Assembly (NCBI GenBank): GCA_023428265.1 | Contig: JAEYYW010000051.1 | Span: 1-11,633, forward strand | From: Bacillota bacterium | GTDB taxonomy: Bacteria; Bacillota; Clostridia; Christensenellales; UMGS416 | Reading direction: 5' to 3' | DNA: 11,633 nucleotides | Shown: piece by piece, positions 6,648 to 11,633 of the stretch | Numbering within the stretch: the first letter of the stretch is position 1 | Layout of the letters: the number at the start of each line of letters is the position of its first letter | Notes under the pieces: model-generated | Database searches by the model: none | The model's input: the letters and a program-made list of their open reading frames with translations, nothing else | What the model was told of the DNA's origin: nothing | Made by a program: the position numbers and the translations under genes

Positions 6648-6664
6648 TGCGGCCCGGAGCCGCA
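6648..6664 (+). other. Small hairpin beside the ribosome site
   Basis: TGCGGC (6648-6653) and GCCGCA (6659-6664) can form a 6-bp GC-rich stem with loop CCGGA. The stem touches the strong Shine-Dalgarno AAGGAGG at 6664-6670 but does not cover it, so it may stabilise the mRNA 5' end or modulate translation. Confidence 0.4.
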
Positions 6665-6678
6665 AGGAGGGTCATGCC

Positions 6679-6930
6679 ATGAGCTATAACATCATCGCGA
6701 TGACATTGAAAGGCCGCAGTGACAACGCCGTGAAGGTGCAGCATGTGCTCACAGAAAACGGCTGCCAGATCAAGGCCCGCATCGGGCTTCATGAGGGCAC
6801 CGGAGACTCCTGCAGCAACGAGGGGCTCATCATATTGCAGGTGAGCGGCTCCGAAAGTGACGTCAAGGCGCTGATGGACGGCCTGAACGCCGTGGACGGC
6901 GTGAACGCCAAGCACATCACGCTGGAATAG
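6679..6930 (+). CDS. Small ACT-like-fold protein (NikR-C/TM1266-like)
   Basis: An 83-aa cytoplasmic protein. Its pattern YNIIAMTLKGRSDNAVKVQHVL, then CQIKARIGLHE, GLIILQVSG and a final ALMDGLNAVDGV helix is the beta-alpha-beta-beta-alpha-beta layout of ACT-like domains. It resembles the small clostridial proteins annotated as iron-only hydrogenase system regulators (TM1266 type) and the C-terminal domain of NikR. That assignment rests on my reading of the pattern, not on a search. H22, C29, H38 and C45 are potential metal or redox ligands. The ATG at 6679 follows AAGGAGG with 8 nt spacing; an out-of-frame ATG at 6674 is not used. Rubrerythrin starts 71 bp downstream on the same strand with no terminator between, so the two are probably co-transcribed. 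It has no DNA-binding domain of its own. Confidence 0.7.
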   Translation: MSYNIIAMTLKGRSDNAVKVQHVLTENGCQIKARIGLHEGTGDSCSNEGLIILQVSGSESDVKALMDGLNAVDGVNAKHITLE

Positions 6931-7001
6931 CGCAAATCAAACTGCTGAAAAGCGAGGGCAACCGGCCCGCGCTTTCAAATACATGTGAAGGGAGACTGAT
7001 C

Positions 7002-7550
7002 ATGAAGGATTTGAAGGGCACCAAGACCGAGGCCAACCTGCTGGCGGCGTTCGCAGGGGAATCCCAGGCCAGAAACAAGTATACGTTCTACGCTTCCCAG
7101 GCCCGCAAGGAGGGCTATGAGCAGATGGCGGCGATCTTTGAGGAGACTGCCGGCAACGAGCGGGAGCACGCCAAGCTGTGGTTCAAGCTGCTGCACGGCG
7201 GCATGCCCAACACGGCCACCAACCTGCAGGACTGCATCGCCGGCGAGCACTATGAGTGGACGGAGATGTATAAGGGCTTCGCCGAGACCGCCCGCGAAGA
7301 GGGCTTCCCGGAGATCGCCAAGATGATGGAGGGCGTGGCCGCCATCGAGCTCAGCCACGAGGAGCGTTATCAGATCCTTGCGGACAACATTAAGAACAAC
7401 ACCGTGTTCAGCGTGGACTGTGATTGCTGCGAGCCCGTGTGGGTGTGCCGCAACTGCGGCCATCTGCATGTGGGCAAGGATGCCCCCAATGTCTGCCCGG
7501 TGTGCGCCCACCCCAAGGCGTATTTCGAGATCAAGGCAGAGAACTACTAA
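7002..7550 (+). CDS. rbr: Rubrerythrin
   Basis: A 182-aa cytoplasmic non-heme iron protein that reduces hydrogen peroxide in anaerobes, using electrons from NADH via rubredoxin-type carriers. The N-terminal four-helix diiron domain carries the expected ligands: E20 (FAGESQARNKY), E53 and H56 (GNEREH), E82 and E85 (GEHYEW), and E116 with H119 (IELSHE). The C-terminal rubredoxin domain has two CxxC pairs, C149/C152 (VCRNCGH) and C165/C168 (VCPVCAH), for the Fe(Cys)4 centre. Odd feature: an extra cysteine cluster DCDCC (140-143) just before the rubredoxin domain. The ATG at 7002 follows AAGGGAG. It lies downstream of the small ACT-like gene and is closed by a strong terminator, so that pair forms a likely oxidative-stress operon. 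Confidence 0.96.
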   Translation: MKDLKGTKTEANLLAAFAGESQARNKYTFYASQARKEGYEQMAAIFEETAGNEREHAKLWFKLLHGGMPNTATNLQDCIAGEHYEWTEMYKGFAETAREEGFPEIAKMMEGVAAIELSHEERYQILADNIKNNTVFSVDCDCCEPVWVCRNCGHLHVGKDAPNVCPVCAHPKAYFEIKAENY

Positions 7551-7585
7551 TCCGGCCGAGGTCGATTGGCCCGAGAAGAAACAAA

Positions 7586-7618
7586 AAAACCCGCCCGTGC
7601 GTTTGCCGGGCGGGTTTT
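7586..7618 (+). terminator. Strong intrinsic terminator after rubrerythrin
   Basis: AAAACCCGCCCG (7586-7597) pairs perfectly with CGGGCGGGTTTT (7607-7618) around a 9-nt loop. The stem ends in a T-run on the plus strand and is preceded by an A-run, so it could also work on the minus strand. Confidence 0.93.
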
Positions 7619-7680
7619 CGCTTTCGTAGAGGCAATGGTTGAATAAACGGAGCCAGGCATGAACGGGCCGGGGACGATAT

Positions 7681-7865
7681 CCCCCCTGTCGCTTGCGAGC
7701 GACATCCCCCCTTAGTCGCCGATACTTCGTATCGGCTAAGGGAGGGTTGTGAGTGGGAAGACTACGTTATTTGATCAAGGTGCTCCCCACCCTCCCTTAA
7801 GTCGGTGCGCTTAGCAACGATCCCCTTTTTTAAAGGGGGGAATCCCGCCGGAGGCGGAAGGGGGG
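7681..7865. repeat. Palindrome-rich intergenic repeat element
   Basis: The 334-bp space between rubrerythrin and the next gene holds the terminator above and this element; I see no gene in it. The element is bounded by CCCCCC (7681-7686) and GGGGGG (7860-7865). Each end has a hairpin: TGTCGCT-TGCG-AGCGACA at 7687-7704 and CCGCC-GGA-GGCGG at 7845-7857. An inner C-run (TCCCCCCTTA, 7705-7714) is mirrored by TAAAGGGGGGA at 7831-7841. Between them are GCCGATAC-TTC-GTATCGGC (7718-7736), an 11-bp arm TAAGGGAGGGT (7737-7747) inverted at 7789-7799, and CCCCTTT/AAAGGGG (7822-7838). The nested inverted design is typical of non-coding, MITE- or REP-like elements dispersed in gut Clostridia. With one copy in view, dispersal is inference. 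Confidence 0.65.
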
Positions 7866-7884
7866 TTATTATCAACGTTACAGA

Positions 7885-8562
7885 CTATCTCACCTCTCCC
7901 CCATGAAACACGCACTCATACACCTTCACATCGTCCAGAAAGATCTCCTCAAACCCATGGAACCACACAAACTCCCCATGCACCACCGCGTGGTAGGAAT
8001 AGGGCCCGCTGCGGTGCACCAGCGGCCCCCGATAGGGGTATTCCGGCGGCACCAGCAAAAGGCACTCTTTCAGAAAGTCACCGGAAAAGCCCTCCGCCAG
8101 GATGCGCCCGCAATAATTCATCGCCCAGAACGGCTGGCCTGCGCGCCACAGCGCTTCCTCACCGGCGAATTGCTCGCCGCCCAGATAGGTGTCGTGGTAG
8201 GAAAGGTCGCCCTCGGCATAGGTCAGGTCGTGGGAGGCTGGCCGGGAGGAGGCGGTATTGCCGCCGCCGCCGGCATAGCAGGCGCGCTTGGCACGCAGCA
8301 GAAACCCCACCACCTCGTCGTCGGCGATGATCGGGCGATGGCCGCCGTCGAAGGCGCAGCCGACCTCCTCGTCGCGCACCAGCCGGTCGATCGTCACATT
8401 GAGCAGGCTGCCCAGTGCCGCAAGGCGCTCGAAGTCCGGATAGCTCAGGCCGGCCTCCCATTTGGCCACGGCCTGGCGGGAGACGCCGACCAGCTCGGCC
8501 AGCCGCTCCTGGGAAATGCCCCGCTGGCGGCGCAGCGCCTGCAGCTTTTCGTGGAATTTCAT
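7885..8562 (-). CDS. XRE-family regulator with C-terminal DUF5680 domain
   Basis: A 225-aa protein. Residues 4-60 form a Cro/C1-type helix-turn-helix (LQALRRQRGISQERLAELVG, then VSRQAVAKWEAGLSYPDFER), a DNA-binding domain with the usual QAVAKWE recognition helix. Residues about 85-222 match DUF5680: FLLRAKRACYAGGGG, SSRPASHDLTYAEGDLSYHD, TYLGGEQFAGEEALWR, and NYCGRILAEGFSGDFLKEC. The domain ends with FHGFEEIFLDDVKVYECVFH. DUF5680 proteins often occur fused to XRE domains as here, and may sense a ligand or condition, but none is established. The ATG at 8562 has GAGG sites 3 and 10 nt upstream. A 120-bp gap separates it from the membrane protein gene on the same strand upstream; a small GCAACC/GGTTGC hairpin (8634-8648) lies there, without a T-run. 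Confidence 0.88.
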   Translation of the reverse strand: MKFHEKLQALRRQRGISQERLAELVGVSRQAVAKWEAGLSYPDFERLAALGSLLNVTIDRLVRDEEVGCAFDGGHRPIIADDEVVGFLLRAKRACYAGGGGNTASSRPASHDLTYAEGDLSYHDTYLGGEQFAGEEALWRAGQPFWAMNYCGRILAEGFSGDFLKECLLLVPPEYPYRGPLVHRSGPYSYHAVVHGEFVWFHGFEEIFLDDVKVYECVFHGGEVR

Positions 8563-8682
8563 TTGCCTCTCACCTCAGCCACAGCATATCGAAGAAGGCG
8601 TGCCCGATCCACCAACCATCGACCACATCGGCCGCAACCGGCGGTTGCCGGCGGGCGGCTCTGCCTGCAATGGGGTTCACAC

Positions 8683-9309
8683 TCACAGCCTGCGTATCCG
8701 CTTGACCTCAAACCAGCTCATCCCCACCCACCATGCCAATATCAGAAGATATGCCGCTGTATCAAGATAGGGCGGAGCTGTGAAACCCTTGATGTTGGCC
8801 AGTGCGATGGCTGCCACGATATAGACCAAGAGCGGCAGCCAGAAAAGCAAGCGGGACAAGCGCCTGCGCCGGCCATCGTCATCCTCCAGCGGCACCGGCG
8901 GCGCCACCCCGCCTGGGGGCAGCATGCCTGCGGCGATCCGCTTCTCAAACTCCCGGATCAGCTTTTTGCCGTTGCGGTATTGTGTGGTGTCAATGGCGCA
9001 GTCTTTCAAATGGATCACGCCACCGGCGATGGCGATGAAGTCTTCAGGCTCCAGTTCGATCGGTTTGGCCAGATAGCGGTCAATGATGATCCTGTCTTCA
9101 ATGGTCACGCGCTTCACTGCGGATCGAAACGAAATTGGGATTAACGAAAATATAAACGCCAGCGTGATGAGGTTATGAAGCAACGAGGAAGGGTCTTCCA
9201 GATACCTGCGGTTGGCAAGGATGGTTTCGTAGAAAAACCAAAAGCATAAGCCCCAAACCGCGGCCCAAAAGTTGTAGGAATGCTTTGGCCTGAACTCCAG
9301 CGGCTCCAT
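8683..9309 (-). CDS. Four-pass membrane protein with central PH-like domain, unrecognised
   Basis: A 208-aa integral membrane protein of unknown function. Predicted helices lie at about residues 13-32 (WAAVWGLCFWFFYE), 44-61 (HNLITLAFIFSLIPIS), 153-172 (LFWLPLLVYIVAAIALANI) and 182-201 (YLLILAWWVGMSWF). The loop between helices 2 and 3 (65-150) reads KRVTIEDRIIIDRYLAKPIEL then EDFIAIAGGVIHLKDC, a strand-rich pattern like bacterial PH domains in membrane proteins. A proline stretch (PPGGVAPPVP) and an RRRR cluster follow, suggesting this loop is cytoplasmic. The ATG at 9309 has GGGAGG 4 nt upstream and beats a GTG at 9321. A TATAAT box on the minus strand at 9343-9338 is a likely -10; the -35 is poor. 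The gene is divergent from the ppx-like gene. Confidence 0.78.
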   Translation of the reverse strand: MEPLEFRPKHSYNFWAAVWGLCFWFFYETILANRRYLEDPSSLLHNLITLAFIFSLIPISFRSAVKRVTIEDRIIIDRYLAKPIELEPEDFIAIAGGVIHLKDCAIDTTQYRNGKKLIREFEKRIAAGMLPPGGVAPPVPLEDDDGRRRRLSRLLFWLPLLVYIVAAIALANIKGFTAPPYLDTAAYLLILAWWVGMSWFEVKRIRRL

Positions 9310-9337
9310 GGCGCCTCCCACGGAATAGGATGATATT

Positions 9338-9343
9338 ATTATA
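9338..9343 (-). promoter_or_regulatory. Likely -10 box (TATAAT) for the four-pass membrane protein
   Basis: A perfect TATAAT on the minus strand lies about 29 bp upstream of the start codon at 9309. The sequence 17 bp further upstream (TTCCAA) matches the -35 consensus poorly, so the promoter may need an activator or be weak. Confidence 0.4.
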
Positions 9344-9505
9344 GGGTTACAGCCGGAAAATTGGAAGAGCGGCGCTTCCTCACCGGGGACCCTCTCCTCC
9401 CCCCCTCCCCGAGGGATTTGAGGGAGTGGTCTGGCATGGAAGCCCTGTCACATCCTGTTAATTCTTGTCGAACCACCTCTTGCCTGTTACTTGCCCCGAA
9501 TTTCA

Positions 9506-9516
9506 TGGTATATAAT
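9506..9516 (+). promoter_or_regulatory. Likely -10 region for the ppx-ppk operon
   Basis: TATAAT at 9511-9516 overlaps an extended form, TG-G-TATATA (9506-9514). No convincing -35 lies 16-18 bp upstream, which fits an extended -10 promoter. Transcription would start near 9523, about 30 nt before the ATG at 9554. Confidence 0.5.
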
Positions 9517-9553
9517 AAAAAGTGGCAATCAATTGAACATCGGAGGAGTGGGC

Positions 9554-11110
9554 ATGGCCCCAAAAGACAGGCAGCGGGTCGCCGCGGTGATCGACATCGG
9601 CTCCAGCGTGCTTTCAATGGAAGTGGCCGAAAGCAGCCGCGGAGAGCCCGTGGAGCTGGACTATCTGGAATACCCGGTGAACCTGGGGTATGAAACGTTT
9701 ACCCACGGCAAGGTGAGCTTCAAGACCACCGAAGAGGTGGCAAAGGCGCTGGAGGGCTTCAAGGCCTCCGCAAGGCAATACGGCGTGGAAGACGGCGCCA
9801 TCCGCGTGATGGCCACCACGGCGCTGCGTGAGGCTGCCAACGCCGCCTATGTGCTGGACCAGCTGAAGAACCGCACCGGCCTTTCCGTGGAAGTGCTGGA
9901 AGACGGGCAGGAGATGGCGCACATTTTCAAGGAAGTGCTGCGCCGCATGCACGCCCGCGGCCAGGACCTCGCCAAGCCCTTCATGATGGCCCACATCGGC
10001 ACCGGCAGCGTGGGCATCGCCGCCGCACGTGACGGCGCGGTGTTCTTCGCGCGGAGCATCCGCGTGGGGTCGCTGAAGCTTTCGCAGATGCTGGGCGACA
10101 CCGGCGAGCGCACGCCCCGGTTCTATGCGATCATTGAGGAATATCTGGCGGCGCTCACGGGGCTGCTCCGCGACCAGATGCGGGCCTTCCGGCCCGGGCG
10201 GTTCGTGGTGTGCGGCAAGGAGATTGAGCTCATCGCCCGGCTCACCGGCGCCTCGGAGCGCGACGGCGTGCAGGCCATCAGCCGGCAGGATCTGGCCGCG
10301 CTCTATGACAGCGTGAAAGGCCTCACGCCAAATCAGGCCGCCCACAAATACGGCCTTCGGGAGGAGCAGGGCGAGGTGCTGCTGCCTTCGCTTGCGATCT
10401 ATATGACGCTTTCCGAATTCACCGGCTCCGATGAGGTGCTCTCGCCGGGCGTGGTGCTGGCAGACTCGCTGCTCTATGAGCTGCTGGACCCGGAAGACGC
10501 CGACGGCTGGAACCGCCGCTTTGAGGAGAGCATTGCCGCTTCCTCATGGGAGACGGCCCGCCACTATGGCGCCGACGGCAGCCACGCCGCCGCGGTGGAG
10601 CGCCACAGCCTGCTGATATTTGACAGCCTGAAGAAGATCCACGGCTTTTCGCGCCGGGAGCGCAGGCTCTTGCAGGCGGCGGCGATCACCCACGACATCG
10701 GCAAGTTTGTAAACACCAAGTACCACGACGTCTATTCCTGCCACCTGCTGCTGGACAGCCACATCATCGGGCTGACCACCGCCGAGATGCGACTGGTGGC
10801 CAACATCGCCCGCTACCACAGCGGCGCCGTGCCAAGCCTGAGCCACCCCGAGTGGGCGGAGCTCTCGCCGGCCGAGCAGCTGACGGCGGCAAAGCTGGCG
10901 GCAATCCTGAGGCTGGCCGACGCGCTGGACCGCAGCCATCTGCAGAAATTTGCCGACATTGACATCAAACTCAAAGACAACGAGCTCATCATCACCGGCC
11001 ATACCGACCGGGACGTGACGCTGGAGGAATGGACCTTCGGCTATAAAAGCGAGTATTTCACCGAGGTGTTCGGCCTGAAATGCACGCTCCGAAATAAGGG
11101 GAGAGAATAA
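9554..11110 (+). CDS. Ppx/GppA-like protein with C-terminal HD domain
   Basis: A 518-aa protein. Residues about 8-310 follow the ASKHA-fold Ppx/GppA pattern: VIDIGSSVLSMEVAE (D14), VMATTALREAANAAYVLDQL, TGLSVEVLEDGQEMAHIF, MAHIGTGSVGIAAARDG and SIRVGSLKLSQML. Residues about 345-500 are an HD phosphohydrolase domain with H351, H380-D381 (ITHDIGKF), H422 (YHSG) and D456 (ADALDRS). Ppx/GppA enzymes split phosphate from polyphosphate or from pppGpp. Here the catalytic-site motifs are altered: EDGQEMA stands where ISGxEEAR is usual, and HIGTGSVG where DIGGGSTE is usual. Phosphatase activity through the first domain is therefore doubtful; the HD domain looks intact. The ATG at 9554 follows GGAGGAG. 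The stop codon touches the ppk start, implying a tightly coupled operon in polyphosphate metabolism. Confidence 0.88.
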   Translation: MAPKDRQRVAAVIDIGSSVLSMEVAESSRGEPVELDYLEYPVNLGYETFTHGKVSFKTTEEVAKALEGFKASARQYGVEDGAIRVMATTALREAANAAYVLDQLKNRTGLSVEVLEDGQEMAHIFKEVLRRMHARGQDLAKPFMMAHIGTGSVGIAAARDGAVFFARSIRVGSLKLSQMLGDTGERTPRFYAIIEEYLAALTGLLRDQMRAFRPGRFVVCGKEIELIARLTGASERDGVQAISRQDLAALYDSVKGLTPNQAAHKYGLREEQGEVLLPSLAIYMTLSEFTGSDEVLSPGVVLADSLLYELLDPEDADGWNRRFEESIAASSWETARHYGADGSHAAAVERHSLLIFDSLKKIHGFSRRERRLLQAAAITHDIGKFVNTKYHDVYSCHLLLDSHIIGLTTAEMRLVANIARYHSGAVPSLSHPEWAELSPAEQLTAAKLAAILRLADALDRSHLQKFADIDIKLKDNELIITGHTDRDVTLEEWTFGYKSEYFTEVFGLKCTLRNKGRE

Positions 11111-11633
11111 GTGCCCGACAAATCAAAGCAATCCCGCTATATCAACCGGGAGTCCAGCTGGATCGATTTCAACGACCGCGTGCTGGGCGAGGCCATGGGC
11201 GACCATCCATTGATGGAGCGCCTGAAGTTTCTGGCCATCACCGGCTCCAACCTGGATGAGTTTTTCATGGTGCGCATGGCAGGGCTCAAAGAGCAGGTGG
11301 AAGCCGGCTGGACCGGCACCGACGCGGCGGGCCTGACCGCCCATGAGCAAGTGGCGCTGGTAGCAGAAAAAGCCCACCACCATGTGGCCCGGCAATATAC
11401 CTGCTGGAAGAAGCTGCAGGCGGAGCTGGCGCGCGAGGGCATCCTCTTCCCGCAGATTGAGGAGCTCACAGGCGGGCAGCGCGCCTTTGTGGACACCTGG
11501 TTTGATGACACGGTGTTTCCGGTGCTCACGCCGCTGGCCATCGACGCAGGGCGGCCCTTCCCGGTGGTCGCCAACCGCAGCCTCAACATCTGCGTGCGCC
11601 TCAAACGGCTGCAGGCCGAGGGCAGCGTGCTCT
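11111..11633 (+). CDS. ppk1: Polyphosphate kinase 1, N-terminal part (cut by window end)
   Basis: The first 174 codons of a PPK1-type polyphosphate kinase, which reversibly polymerises the gamma phosphate of ATP into polyphosphate. The diagnostic N-terminal segment is YINRESSWIDFNDRVLGEA (about residues 10-28), then LMERLKFLAITGSNLDEFF and MVRMAGLKEQ. The block FDDTVFPVLTPLAIDAGRPFP further on is also typical. The catalytic histidines lie beyond the window. One small departure is RESSW where RELSW is usual. It starts with GTG directly after the TAA of the ppx-like gene (0 bp gap), and AAGGGGAG about 10 nt upstream serves as ribosome site, so translational coupling is likely. Confidence 0.95.
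   Translation, partial: MPDKSKQSRYINRESSWIDFNDRVLGEAMGDHPLMERLKFLAITGSNLDEFFMVRMAGLKEQVEAGWTGTDAAGLTAHEQVALVAEKAHHHVARQYTCWKKLQAELAREGILFPQIEELTGGQRAFVDTWFDDTVFPVLTPLAIDAGRPFPVVANRSLNICVRLKRLQAEGSVL

Noticed and set aside
8634..8648. GCAACC/GGTTGC hairpin as terminator between the two minus-strand genes
   Set aside because: The stem is only 6 bp and no T-run follows on the minus strand.
7903..9144. Long plus-strand frame opposite the XRE-DUF5680 and membrane protein genes
   Set aside because: It runs across two genuine minus-strand genes and their spacer, has a low-complexity H/P/R/G-rich composition and lacks a ribosome site.

Overview
The window looks like a chromosomal segment of an anaerobic, fairly GC-rich member of the Firmicutes, most likely class Clostridia. 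The evidence is a rubrerythrin, a clostridial-type phosphotransacetylase, a Streptococcus/Clostridia-type MurG, a DUF4256 and an XRE-DUF5680 protein, strong Shine-Dalgarno sites (GGAGG) before nearly every gene, and sigma-A-like promoters. The taxonomic call is inference from these families; there is no rRNA here.

Layout. (1) 1-1194: an unrecognised 126-aa gene runs convergently into a DUF4256 gene, followed by tRNA-Arg(TCG) on the minus strand. (2) 1195-1713: a conspicuously AT-rich island with one small single-pass membrane protein gene. (3) 1714-4450: a well-formed promoter drives a probable operon of a PfkB-family sugar kinase, a MurG-type GlcNAc transferase and a GNAT acetyltransferase. 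(4) 4494-5878, minus strand: phosphotransacetylase (pta) followed by a small two-pass membrane protein. (5) 5979-7618: a second GNAT gene, then a 250-bp regulatory region with two promoters and several inverted repeats, then a small ACT-like-fold protein and rubrerythrin, closed by a strong intrinsic terminator. (6) 7681-7865: a palindrome-rich, C/G-run-bounded intergenic repeat element. (7) 7885-9309, minus strand: an XRE-DUF5680 regulator and a four-pass membrane protein. (8) 9554-end: a Ppx/GppA-like protein with a C-terminal HD domain, directly abutting the start of polyphosphate kinase (ppk1), which runs off the window.

Functional themes are envelope precursor or amino-sugar metabolism (kinase-MurG), acetyl-CoA/acetyl-phosphate energy metabolism (pta), oxidative stress defence (rubrerythrin) and polyphosphate metabolism (ppx-like/ppk). 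The observations most worth checking are the Ppx-like protein whose canonical catalytic acidic residues appear replaced while its HD motif is intact, the layered inverted repeats and possible pseudoknot upstream of the ACT-like/rubrerythrin operon, the kinase-MurG pairing, and the structured intergenic repeat. I saw no CRISPR array, prophage, transposase or clear defence system.
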